DNA of 15,231 nucleotides from Planctomycetota bacterium (lineage in GTDB: Bacteria > Planctomycetota > UBA1135 > UBA2386): contig JAEUHU010000509.1 in the NCBI GenBank assembly GCA_016793305.1, forward strand, positions 1 to 15,231. Direction: 5' to 3'. The position numbers were made by a program, and so were the translations under genes. The notes under the pieces are model-generated. The model searched no databases. It had not been told where the DNA came from and saw only the letters and a list, made by a program, of their open reading frames with translations. Below, piece after piece: positions 1 to 7,126 of this stretch. How positions within the stretch are numbered: the stretch's first letter is position 1; each line of letters opens with the position of its first letter.

Positions 1-17
1 CGCCATTCGCACGGCTC

Positions 18-140
18 GCGAAGGTGGGGTCCGCCGGGTCCCGAGCAAGGGGGCGGCGTGAACCTGGTCAGGTCCGGAAGGAAGCAGCCATAAGCGTGCG
101 GCTTCTTGTGCCCGGGGTGCCTGGTGGGTTCCACCTTCGC
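18..140 (+). ncRNA. ffs: Signal recognition particle RNA (small bacterial 4.5S type)
   Basis: This RNA binds the Ffh protein and forms the core of the signal recognition particle, which delivers nascent membrane and secreted proteins to the translocon. The diagnostic domain IV lies at about 66-89: the GGTCAGG strand, the GGAA tetraloop (76-79) and the AAGCAGCC strand match the E. coli 4.5S core. The ends close perfectly: GCGAAGGTGG at 18-27 pairs with CCACCTTCGC at 131-140, giving about 123 nt, close to the 114 nt of E. coli 4.5S RNA. No Alu domain is present, so it is the short type. The promoter would lie left of base 18 and is mostly outside the window. The exact ends are inferred from the terminal helix. 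Confidence 0.94.
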
Positions 141-158
141 GGGCCGTGTGGACCTTTC

Positions 159-181
159 TCTCCCGGGGGCGGCTCCCGAGA
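159..181 (+). terminator. Weak hairpin after the SRP RNA, possible terminator
   Basis: TCTC (159-162) pairs with GAGA (178-181) and GGGGG (165-169) with CTCCC (173-177), with a CC bulge and a CGG loop. It sits between the SRP RNA and the convergent hydrolase gene, where a terminator is expected. There is no T tract, the loop is very tight and one pair is G-T, so the assignment is tentative. Confidence 0.25.
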
Positions 182-198
182 AGTCTCGCGGCGCCGCG

Positions 199-1563
199 TC
201 AGAACGCGACCTCGACCACCCGCAGCGCCGGCCGCAGCCGGTCGCCGGTCCGACGCGCCTCGTCGAGCAGCGCCTTCGGGTCGGGCTGCAGCACGCCGGC
301 GAACAGTTCCTTCTTGCCGACCACCACCTTCACGACGTCGCCGACCTGGAACCACGGCGCCCGGAACGCGAAGCGCCCCTGCTTCACGCCCTTCTGCGAC
401 AGCGTCACGAACTTCGTCGGGCCCAGCGTCGCGCCTGGCGTCGCGTCCTTCGCCGGCTCCGCCTTCGCACCCGACTTGCCCGCTGGCTTGTCGGCCTTCG
501 TGGTGATCGCCCAGCGCACCGACGCGACCTGCTTCAGCATGTTGCGCACGGTCTGACGCCGCTGCTCGTCGGCGGACAGGTTCGCCGGCACGCCGATCCG
601 CTCGGGCAGCTTGACCAGGCGCTCGTCGACCTCGAGCACGCGGAACAACGGGTGTTCGACCTGCGGGCCGTCGGCGAGCAGCGTGAACTGCAACGGCCGT
701 TCGAGTGGCACCACCTTCAGCAACGCCGCGCCCGCGTCGTTCTCGCCCGGCAGCGGCTGGTCGTGGCCGGAATCGGCAGGCTCCCAGTAGGTGTACGACA
801 GCCCGAGCTCCTTCTGCGTGCGCTGCAGTTCGCGCAGGTTCCAGACCAGTTCAGGATCGTCCTTGCGGCCGCACACGGCCAGCAGTTCGGTGCCGACGAG
901 GTTCGGCAGCAGGCGGAACGACACGCGCCGCGGTCCGCCGCCGCGCCCGACGAAGCCGCGCGCGAAGCCCGGCCGGTGCAACGCGCCGTCCCAGCAGGCG
1001 TGCCCGCCCCACGAGTAGCCGGTCCACCACAACGCGTCCGGATCGCCGCCGGTGCGCCAGGCGATCGCGTTCAGGACCTTCACGTGCGAGGCACGGGCCG
1101 CGTCCGAGAACTGTTCCGGGTGGTAGCCCGGCACGTCGGCGGTGATCACGTGCTCGTGCACGACGTCGTGCAGGTACTGGCTGCTCCAGTTGATCGCGTA
1201 CAGCACCGGCAGAAGCCGATCGGCGGCGCGGGTCGCCGGAGCGCTCGCGTGCACTTCAAGCCGCAGTCCTTCGAACGGCACGAAGAACTTCGTGTCGCCG
1301 CGCAGCGGCTCGGGGCGCGTCGTCAACGCCGCCAGCAGTGCCTCGCCGGTCGCGTCGGGACGCTGCAGCAGTTCGTCGCGGAGCCGCGCGTAGTCCGCGT
1401 CGGTCGTGGCGTCGAGGCACACATCGAGCGCCTCGCCGAGCGGCGCTTGCGCCGCCAGCATCGAAGTCCCCAGCATCGAGGCCCCCAGAATCGGGGTCCC
1501 CAGAATCGGGGTCCCCAGCATCGGGGTCCACAGCAGGGTCCAGAGCCGCAGAACGGTTCGCAT
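199..1563 (-). CDS. Secreted alpha/beta hydrolase with a tandem-repeat signal peptide
   Basis: The product is a 454-residue exported protein with an alpha/beta-hydrolase core. The nucleophile elbow G-Y-S-W-G-G (residues 182-187, Ser184), an acidic site in GRKDD (Asp235/Asp236) and a late histidine in DSGHDQ (His267) form a plausible Ser-Asp-His triad in the usual order. This resembles secreted esterases and dienelactone-hydrolase or PHB-depolymerase-like proteins, but I cannot name a substrate. A Lys/Ala-rich linker at about 356-380 leads to a C-terminal beta-rich tail of unknown role. The N-terminus is a signal peptide whose hydrophobic core is five copies of a 5-residue unit (T-P-M/I-L-G type). 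I chose the ATG at 1563 because MRTVLRLW gives a proper signal-peptide start and GAGG lies 9 nt upstream; an in-frame ATG at 1596 is the alternative. The gene follows alr by 72 nt on the same strand, so co-transcription is likely. Confidence 0.82.
   Translation of the reverse strand: MRTVLRLWTLLWTPMLGTPILGTPILGASMLGTSMLAAQAPLGEALDVCLDATTDADYARLRDELLQRPDATGEALLAALTTRPEPLRGDTKFFVPFEGLRLEVHASAPATRAADRLLPVLYAINWSSQYLHDVVHEHVITADVPGYHPEQFSDAARASHVKVLNAIAWRTGGDPDALWWTGYSWGGHACWDGALHRPGFARGFVGRGGGPRRVSFRLLPNLVGTELLAVCGRKDDPELVWNLRELQRTQKELGLSYTYWEPADSGHDQPLPGENDAGAALLKVVPLERPLQFTLLADGPQVEHPLFRVLEVDERLVKLPERIGVPANLSADEQRRQTVRNMLKQVASVRWAITTKADKPAGKSGAKAEPAKDATPGATLGPTKFVTLSQKGVKQGRFAFRAPWFQVGDVVKVVVGKKELFAGVLQPDPKALLDEARRTGDRLRPALRVVEVAF
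1456..1530. repeat. 15-bp tandem repeat, five copies, inside a signal-peptide coding region
   Basis: Five consecutive 15-bp units of the type CAGMATCGRRGYCCC occupy 1456-1470, 1471-1485, 1486-1500, 1501-1515 and 1516-1530. Units 3 and 4 are identical and the others differ at a few positions. The period is a multiple of three, so gain or loss of a unit keeps the frame of the minus-strand hydrolase and changes the length of its signal-peptide hydrophobic core by five residues. Confidence 0.9.
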
Positions 1564-1635
1564 CGTCGTCGTCCTCGCCGCGTGCGGCACCACCACCGCG
1601 GGCCCATCCTCGCCGCGACCAAGCCGCCTGGCAAC

Positions 1636-2814
1636 CTACCGCGACAGCCGCCCCGCGGAGGGCCCAGCACCACCACCGAGGTAGCGCCGCGGCAGGCCCG
1701 GCCGCAGCAACGTCGTCACCTCGTAGGCCGAGCCGCCGACTCCCACGCGGTCCTCGGCCCACAGCCGCTGGCCGCCCTGTTCGCCGAGCAGCACCGCCTC
1801 GTCGCCGAGCCGCGCGTCGAGCACGTCGCTCACGTCGACCACCGTCTGGTTCATGCTGACCACGCCGACGATCGTCGTGCGCACGCCCCGCACCAGCACC
1901 GGGGCGCCGTTCCACAGCTCGCGCGGCAGGCCGTCGGCATAGCCGAGTGGCAACAGGCCGAGGCGCGACGGGCGCGCACAGACGAACGTGCTGCCGTAGC
2001 CGACCGGCGTGCCGGCCGGCACCGAACGCAGGCCGACGAGGCGCGCGCGCAACGACAGCGCCGGGCGCAAGGCCAACGGGCCGGGCTCGGCCGCACCGCG
2101 GAACGGGTCGAAGCCGTAGAGCCCGCCGCCGATGCGCACCGCGTCGAAGTGGGCCTCGGGCAACAGCAGCGCACCGAGCGTGTTGCAAGCGTGGCGCCGC
2201 ACCGCGCGCAGCGCGCGCAACGGTTCGAGCGCCTGCGTGAACGTGTCGAGCTGGGCCCGCATCGCGGCCCGATCGGCGGCCGTGGTGCCGGTCGCGGCGA
2301 AGTGCGTGTAGACCCCGGCGATGGTGAGCCGCCCCCGATCCGCGATCGCCTGCGCGAACGAACCGAGTTCCGTTGCCGGCACGCCGTGCCGGCTCATGCC
2401 GGTGTCGACCTCGAGGTGCACCGGCAGGTAGCGACGGGTCGCCGCCGCGAGCGCCTGGGCGAGTTCGGCGGAGGCCACGCTCGCCGTCAGGCCGTGCTGC
2501 ACGCACAACCCGGCTTCGCTCGGCGCCACCGGGCCGGCGATCAGGATCGGCTGGGTGATGTCGGCGGCCCGCAGCGTGGCCCCTTCGTGCACGTTGGCGA
2601 CCGCGAGCTCGTCGGCGCCGCTCTGCAGGGCCGTGCGCGCGACGCGCACCATGCCGTGCCCGTAGGCGTTCGCCTTGACCACGGCGAGCAGCCGGCACGC
2701 GGGTGGCAGGCAGGAACGGAACGCGCGCACGTTGTGCGCCACGGCGTCGAGATCGACGTCGATCCAGGCCGGTGCCGCCAGCACCGGATGCGTTTCGAGA
2801 GGAATCCGCAGCAT
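1636..2814 (-). CDS. alr: Alanine racemase, PLP-dependent
   Basis: This enzyme interconverts L- and D-alanine in the cytoplasm and supplies D-Ala for peptidoglycan. The protein has 392 residues, a normal length for the family. The N-terminal TIM barrel carries the PLP lysine in VVKANAYGHG (Lys47), DTGMSRHG (residues 137-144) and RIGGGLYG (227-234). The C-terminal beta domain carries the second catalytic base in GYGSTF (Tyr273) and LGYADG (290-295). Two deviations stand out. The lysine that is carbamylated in the Geobacillus enzyme (Lys129, seven residues before Arg136) aligns with Glu135 here, and the usual Met-Asp-Gln motif reads Met-Asn-Gln (321-323). The start is the ATG at 2814; a strong SD is lacking. 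It leads a minus-strand pair with the secreted hydrolase and is divergent from the peptidase gene. Confidence 0.96.
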   Translation of the reverse strand: MLRIPLETHPVLAAPAWIDVDLDAVAHNVRAFRSCLPPACRLLAVVKANAYGHGMVRVARTALQSGADELAVANVHEGATLRAADITQPILIAGPVAPSEAGLCVQHGLTASVASAELAQALAAATRRYLPVHLEVDTGMSRHGVPATELGSFAQAIADRGRLTIAGVYTHFAATGTTAADRAAMRAQLDTFTQALEPLRALRAVRRHACNTLGALLLPEAHFDAVRIGGGLYGFDPFRGAAEPGPLALRPALSLRARLVGLRSVPAGTPVGYGSTFVCARPSRLGLLPLGYADGLPRELWNGAPVLVRGVRTTIVGVVSMNQTVVDVSDVLDARLGDEAVLLGEQGGQRLWAEDRVGVGGSAYEVTTLLRPGLPRRYLGGGAGPSAGRLSR

Positions 2815-2832
2815 GCCCTACCGCCGGGGCGG

Positions 2833-2841
2833 GAGCGTAGC
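2833..2841 (-). promoter_or_regulatory. GCTACGCTC box upstream of alr, candidate -10 region
   Basis: Read on the minus strand this is GCTACGCTC followed by CCGCC, nearly the same as GCTACCGTC followed by CCGCC in front of the divergent peptidase gene. It lies 18 nt upstream of the alr ATG. No convincing -35 is visible 16-18 nt further up, so the promoter call rests on recurrence of the box at four genes in this window. Confidence 0.35.
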
Positions 2842-2896
2842 GACCCGGCGCGGCCGGTGCCGCACCGATCTGCGCGTTCTCTCGGCTCGCTCGACG

Positions 2897-2945
2897 GGCT
2901 CGGCGGCTCGACTGGCTCGGCGGCTCAGTGGCTCGGCTGGCGTGG
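2897..2945. repeat. Short GC-rich direct repeats between alr and the peptidase gene
   Basis: GGCTCGGCGGCTC occurs at 2897-2909 and again, identical, at 2914-2926. A third, diverged copy starts with GGCTCGGC at 2930. The spacing is 16-17 bp. It occupies the middle of the 227-bp divergent intergenic region, upstream of both predicted promoters. It may be an operator array or simply a slippage-prone sequence. Confidence 0.7.
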
Positions 2946-2996
2946 CGAGTGCGACTCGAACCAGCACGAGGTCGAACGGGCACTCGCGGCGCCGCG

Positions 2997-3025
2997 TTGG
3001 CGCGCGTAGCACCGCCAGCTACCGT
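2997..3025 (+). promoter_or_regulatory. Predicted promoter of the prolyl oligopeptidase gene
   Basis: TTGGCG (2997-3002) and TACCGT (3020-3025) are separated by exactly 17 bp, a sigma-70-like arrangement. The -10 is part of the GCTACCGTC box (3018-3026). The predicted transcript would start near 3032, just before a GAGG (3032-3035) that lies 6 nt ahead of the ATG at 3042. Confidence 0.45.
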
Positions 3026-3041
3026 CCCGCCGAGGTCCACG

Positions 3042-5162
3042 ATGCTCCGTTCCCTGCCAGCGCTCGCGTTCGCCAGCGCCATCCTGTTCGCCGCCACCCC
3101 AGCCGCCCAGACCCCGATGCCGACTCCGCAGCAGCCATCCCCGACCGCCGACGATCCGTTCCAGTGGCTCGAGGACGTCGGCGGCGACAAGGCGCTGCAG
3201 TGGGTGCGCGAACAGAACGCGACCAGCGAAGCCGAGCTGACCGCCGACCCGCGCTTCGCAGCGCTGCAGCAGCGCATCCTGTCGATCCTCGACTCGGACG
3301 CACGCATCCCCTACGTCGCCAAGCACGGTGAGCACTACTACAACCTCTGGCAGGACGCGAAGAATCCGCGCGGCCTGTGGCGGCGCACGACACTGGCCGA
3401 GTACCAGAAGGACCAGCCGAAGTGGGACGTCGTGCTCGACCTCGACGCGCTCGGCAAGCAGGAGAACGAGAACTGGGTGTGGAAGGGCGCGTCCTGGCTG
3501 CTGCCCGACCGCCAGCGCGTGCTGCTGTCGCTGTCGCGCGGCGGTGCCGACGCCGTCGTCGTGCGCGAGTTCGACATGACGACGCGCACGTTCGTCACCG
3601 ACGGCTTCGTGCTGCCGGAAGCGAAGAGCAACGTCGGCTGGAAGGACAAGGACACGATCTACGTCGGCACCGACTTCGGTGACGGCTCGATGACCACCTC
3701 GGGCTATCCGCGCCTCGTCAAGCTGTGGAAGCGCGGCACGCCGCTGCAGGACGCGCGGCCGGTCGCCGAGGGCAAGGTCGAGGACGTCTACGTCACCGGC
3801 TACCGCGACCAGACCAGGGGCTTCGAACGCGACTTCGTGCTGCGCGCGCCGACGTTCTTCACCAACGAGCTGTTCCTGCTCCGCTCCGGCCAGCCGGTCA
3901 AGATCGACAAGCCCGACAGCGCCACCGCCGGTGTGCACCGTGAATGGCTGCTGCTCGAACTGCGCGACGACTGGCAGGTCGGTTCGACGACCCATCCGGC
4001 CGGCTCGCTGCTGGCCTGCAAGCTCGACGCGTTCCTCGCCGGCGAACGGACCTTCGACGCGCTGTTCACGCCGGGCGAGCGCACGTCGCTGGCCGGCTAC
4101 TCGCCGACGCGGAACCACATCCTGCTGAACGTGCTCGACTCGGTGAAGAACCGCGTCTACGTGCTGACGCACGGCAAGGACGGCTGGCAGCGCGAGCCGC
4201 TGCCGGGCCTGCCGGAGTTCGGCACGATCAGCGCGTCGGCGGTCGACGACGAGACCAGCGACGACTACTTCCTGACGATCACCGACTACCTGACGCCGAC
4301 GAGCCTCTGGCTCGGCACGATCGGTCAGGGTGCGCCAAAGCGTCTGAAGAGCCTGCCGGCGCTGTTCGACGCGACCGGCCTCGAGGTGGCCCAGCACGAG
4401 GCCAAGTCCGCCGACGGCACGTTGGTGCCCTACTTCCTGGTGATGAAGAAGGACGCGCCGCGCAACGGCGAGAACCCGACGCTGCTCTACGGCTACGGCG
4501 GCTTCGAGGTGTCGCTGACGCCGAGCTACAGTGCCACCGTCGGGGCGTCGTGGCTCGAGCGCGGCGGCGTGTTCGCGGTCGCGAACATCCGCGGCGGCGG
4601 CGAGTTCGGTCCGCGCTGGCACCAGGCGGCGCTGAAGCAGAACCGCAACAAGTGCTACGAGGACTTCGCCGCCGTCGCGCGCGACCTGATCGCCAAGAAG
4701 ATCACCAGCAAGGCGCACCTCGGCATCCAGGGCGGCAGCAACGGCGGCCTGCTGATGGGCAACATGACGGTGATGTACCCCGAGCTGTTCGCGGCGGTCG
4801 TCTGCCAGGTGCCGCTGCTCGACATGCTGCGCTACCACAAGCTGCTGGCGGGCGCTTCGTGGATGGGCGAATACGGCAACCCCGACGAGCCGAAGGAAGC
4901 GGAGTGGCTGCGTCGCTACTCGCCGTACCACAACGTGCAGAAGGGCGTCGCCTACCCGAAGGTGCTGTTCACCACGTCGACGCGCGACGACCGCGTCCAT
5001 CCCGGCCACGCCCGCAAGATGATGGCTCGCATGCGCGAACAGGGCCACGACGTGCGCTACTACGAGAACATCGAGGGTGGCCACGGCGGCGCTGCCGACA
5101 ACAAGCAGGCGGCATTCATGGCCGCACTCGCCTACACGTTCCTGTGGCGCACGCTGCAGTGA
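3042..5162 (+). CDS. Secreted prolyl oligopeptidase, family S9A
   Basis: This serine peptidase of the prolyl oligopeptidase family typically cleaves short peptides after proline. The 706-residue protein opens with a Sec signal peptide (MLRSLPALAFASAILF then ATPAAQ), so it should act outside the cytoplasmic membrane. An N-terminal helical lead (DDPFQWLEDV) is followed by a beta-propeller of about residues 75-410 that gates the active site, and an alpha/beta-hydrolase domain from about 425. Catalytic residues are visible: Ser566 in QGGSNGGLL, Asp649/Asp650 in STRDDRVHPGH and His681 in EGGHGG. The length fits S9A enzymes (about 700). I chose the ATG at 3042 because the signal peptide begins there, with GAGG 6 nt upstream; the frame is open further upstream but encodes nothing sensible. 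A strong hairpin at the stop codon suggests a single-gene transcript. Confidence 0.95.
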   Translation: MLRSLPALAFASAILFAATPAAQTPMPTPQQPSPTADDPFQWLEDVGGDKALQWVREQNATSEAELTADPRFAALQQRILSILDSDARIPYVAKHGEHYYNLWQDAKNPRGLWRRTTLAEYQKDQPKWDVVLDLDALGKQENENWVWKGASWLLPDRQRVLLSLSRGGADAVVVREFDMTTRTFVTDGFVLPEAKSNVGWKDKDTIYVGTDFGDGSMTTSGYPRLVKLWKRGTPLQDARPVAEGKVEDVYVTGYRDQTRGFERDFVLRAPTFFTNELFLLRSGQPVKIDKPDSATAGVHREWLLLELRDDWQVGSTTHPAGSLLACKLDAFLAGERTFDALFTPGERTSLAGYSPTRNHILLNVLDSVKNRVYVLTHGKDGWQREPLPGLPEFGTISASAVDDETSDDYFLTITDYLTPTSLWLGTIGQGAPKRLKSLPALFDATGLEVAQHEAKSADGTLVPYFLVMKKDAPRNGENPTLLYGYGGFEVSLTPSYSATVGASWLERGGVFAVANIRGGGEFGPRWHQAALKQNRNKCYEDFAAVARDLIAKKITSKAHLGIQGGSNGGLLMGNMTVMYPELFAAVVCQVPLLDMLRYHKLLAGASWMGEYGNPDEPKEAEWLRRYSPYHNVQKGVAYPKVLFTTSTRDDRVHPGHARKMMARMREQGHDVRYYENIEGGHGGAADNKQAAFMAALAYTFLWRTLQ

Positions 5163-5191
5163 GACGGGCGGTTCCCGAGCCGGAGTCTCAC
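5159..5191 (+). terminator. Hairpin at the peptidase stop codon, probable terminator
   Basis: GTGAGAC (5159-5165) and GTCTCAC (5185-5191) form a perfect 7-bp stem that overlaps the TGA stop codon. Inside it, CGGTT and AGCCG add an inner stem with a CCCG loop. There is no T tract, so it may be a rho-independent-like terminator of the GC-rich type or a 3'-end stabiliser. Confidence 0.5.
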
Positions 5192-5214
5192 GCATCGCCG
5201 ACCACGACATCTCG

Positions 5215-5245
5215 TTGACAACCCGGCGACGCGCGCAGCTAGCTT
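5215..5245 (+). promoter_or_regulatory. Predicted promoter of the two-component operon
   Basis: A perfect TTGACA (5215-5220) is followed after 19 bp by TAGCTT (5240-5245), part of the GCTAGCTTC box at 5238-5246. Transcription would begin near 5252, where an ATT codon opens the kinase reading frame, suggesting a leaderless message. The spacer is 2 bp longer than the sigma-70 optimum. Confidence 0.5.
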
Positions 5246-5251
5246 CTGCGC

Positions 5252-7126
5252 ATTCGCCAACACCGCACACTCCCAGGATCGCGCCTGCGCCTGCCGCTGC
5301 TGCTGGCGGCGCTGGCGTCCGCACTCGCCCTGCTCGCCGTGGTCGGCGTCGGGCTCGTACGGGCCAACCACGAGGCGCTGGATCGTGCCGAACGGACTGC
5401 GCAGGCGGCGAGCCGCGACCTGGCCCTGGCGCTGCGTTCGCTGCTGCAGCACCGCGCGGTGCTGGAGCTGGTGCCGCCCGCACGGCGAGCCAGCTGGCGC
5501 GGCGGCTCGTTGGCAGTCGACGAGGCCGTCGGCTGGCTCGAACCGCAGCCGGAACGACCGTTGCCGGCCGAAGAGCTGCTGGTGCTGCGCAGTGCCGCTG
5601 CAGCCGAGTTCGTGCAGCACGATCCCGCCGCCGCGGCAGCGACGTTCGCCCGGCTGCGCACCACCGACGGCCAGCCGAAGGCGTCGCCTGCGCTGCTGCT
5701 CGCGGCCGCCTGGCAGGCGCATCGGGGCGGGGACGCATCCGGCGTGCAGGTCCACCGCGAGGCCGCCGACGCGACCTTGGCCACGCTGCCGACCGCAGCC
5801 CTCGCCGAACCCGGCACCGCAGCCACGGTCGCCGCGCGCGCGTTGCTGGCGACAGCGCGCGGCGAAGCGTTCCCCGACGGCCTGCCGGCCCTGCTCGCCG
5901 CCTTGCCCGACGAGCTGGCCCACCCACTGTTCGCGCGCCTCGCCGAACGCGGCGCCGAGAGCGCATCACTCGCCACCGCCCACGCCACTGTCGCGCAACG
6001 GCGGCGCTGCCTGCGCAATCTCGCCGACACCTGGCGCGACCTGCCGGACGAACTGCAGCAGCGCCGCCGCGGCCAGGAACTCGCGATCTGGTTCCCCGGC
6101 CCCGAACGCGGCTCTGGCGACGCGGCGCTGGTCGACGCCGAATGGCTGGCGAGCCTGCCGGGCCTCGGCAGCGAGCGCCCGTCGCCGAACGCCGAGTTGC
6201 CGCCGATCCCGGCCGGTGCCCAGGTCGTCATCGCACACCCTGGCGAGCCGTTGCCGAACCACGCCGACGAGGTCGTGACGGGCTTCGTCGGCACGCTGCC
6301 GAACCCGGCTCCACCGCTGCCGTGGACCTCCCGGCCTGGCACGCTGCTCGGCGCCGCCGGCCTGCTGCTGCTGGTCTTCGTCGTCAGCCTGGGCACCCTG
6401 CTGCACGCCGCCCACAGCGAAGCGCTCGCGGTGCGCGCGCGCGGCGAGTTCCTGACCGGCGTGACCCACGAACTGAAGACCCCGCTCGCCGCGATCCGGC
6501 TGATCGCCGACGTGCTGCAGGACGACGAGGTCGAAGCCACGCGCCAACGCGACTACGTGGCGCTGCTCGCCGGCCAGACCGCGCGGCTCTCGACGCTGCT
6601 CGACAACGTGCTCGACCTCGGCCGGCACGAACGCGGCGAACGCGCCTACGACCGAACGCCGGGCGATCTCGCCAGAGCCGTGCGGGAGGCGCTCGCGACG
6701 TTCGCGCCCCTGGCCGAGCGGGCCGGGCTCGCCGTGGTGCTGCACGAAGGCCCTGCGGCGGCGCCGGCCCTGTTCGACGCGGGTGCCGTGCAGCAGGTGC
6801 TGCTGAACCTGCTCGACAACGCGCGCAAGTACGGCCCGGCCGACGGCCACATCGACGTGCACACCCGCACCGAGGCCGGCCGGTTCGAGGTCGAAGTGCG
6901 CGACCAGGGCCCGGGGGTGCCCGACGCCGAACGCGAGGCGATCTTCGCGCAGTTCGTGCGCGGCTCGCGGCATCGCCACGGCAGCGTGCCGGGCACCGGG
7001 CTCGGCCTGTTCCTGGCTCGCACGATCGCCCGCGCCCACGGCGGCGAACTCGTCTGCACGACGCCCGCGGCCGGACCAGGAGCCTCGTTCCGTCTCACCC
7101 TGCCGATGCTGGAGGACCGCTCGTGA
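5252..7126 (+). CDS. Membrane sensor histidine kinase with a large helical extracytoplasmic domain
   Basis: The product autophosphorylates on a histidine and passes the phosphate to the regulator encoded next. With the start proposed here it has 624 residues: TM1 at about 15-36, an extracytoplasmic domain of about 320 residues, TM2 near bases 6330-6410, then almost directly the H-box GVTHELKTPL (His406). I see no clear HAMP domain. The ATP-binding domain has the N-box NLLDNARKYG (from 519), G1 DQGPGVP (551) and G2 GTGLGLF (581). The outer domain is Ala/Leu-rich, with helical-hairpin periodicity resembling TPRs around bases 5560-5860; I recognise no named sensor fold. The first ATG/GTG/TTG in frame is the GTG at 5339, but that would cut TM1, which is encoded from about 5291. 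ATT 5252, placed as for a leaderless start, or CTG 5285 after AGGA (5275-5278) fit better. It overlaps the regulator by 4 nt. Confidence 0.9.
   Translation: MRQHRTLPGSRLRLPLLLAALASALALLAVVGVGLVRANHEALDRAERTAQAASRDLALALRSLLQHRAVLELVPPARRASWRGGSLAVDEAVGWLEPQPERPLPAEELLVLRSAAAAEFVQHDPAAAAATFARLRTTDGQPKASPALLLAAAWQAHRGGDASGVQVHREAADATLATLPTAALAEPGTAATVAARALLATARGEAFPDGLPALLAALPDELAHPLFARLAERGAESASLATAHATVAQRRRCLRNLADTWRDLPDELQQRRRGQELAIWFPGPERGSGDAALVDAEWLASLPGLGSERPSPNAELPPIPAGAQVVIAHPGEPLPNHADEVVTGFVGTLPNPAPPLPWTSRPGTLLGAAGLLLLVFVVSLGTLLHAAHSEALAVRARGEFLTGVTHELKTPLAAIRLIADVLQDDEVEATRQRDYVALLAGQTARLSTLLDNVLDLGRHERGERAYDRTPGDLARAVREALATFAPLAERAGLAVVLHEGPAAAPALFDAGAVQQVLLNLLDNARKYGPADGHIDVHTRTEAGRFEVEVRDQGPGVPDAEREAIFAQFVRGSRHRHGSVPGTGLGLFLARTIARAHGGELVCTTPAAGPGASFRLTLPMLEDRS
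7111..7115 (+). promoter_or_regulatory. Ribosome binding site that fixes the regulator's GTG start
   Basis: GGAGG lies 7 nt upstream of the GTG at 7123, inside the last codons of the kinase gene. It is one of only two strong SD sequences in the window and decides the start of the response regulator, whose frame is open far upstream. Confidence 0.85.

Noticed and set aside
1456..1530. Short regular repeats as a possible CRISPR array
   Set aside because: The units are 15 bp, directly adjacent without spacers, and in frame within a coding region.
106..3009. A 967-codon open frame on the plus strand opposite the hydrolase and alr genes
   Set aside because: It is Arg/His-rich, matches no family and lies opposite two genes with clear motifs. 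Long antisense frames are expected in DNA with such strong G/C third-position bias.
2940..3025. A tRNA-like GGTTCGAGTC sequence on the minus strand between alr and the peptidase gene
   Set aside because: The bases flanking the presumed T loop do not form a 5-bp stem, and no acceptor or anticodon stem can be drawn.
2925..5969. A 1014-codon minus-strand open frame opposite the peptidase and kinase genes
   Set aside because: Same reason: it is low-complexity Arg/Val/Leu-rich sequence opposite genes with intact catalytic motifs.
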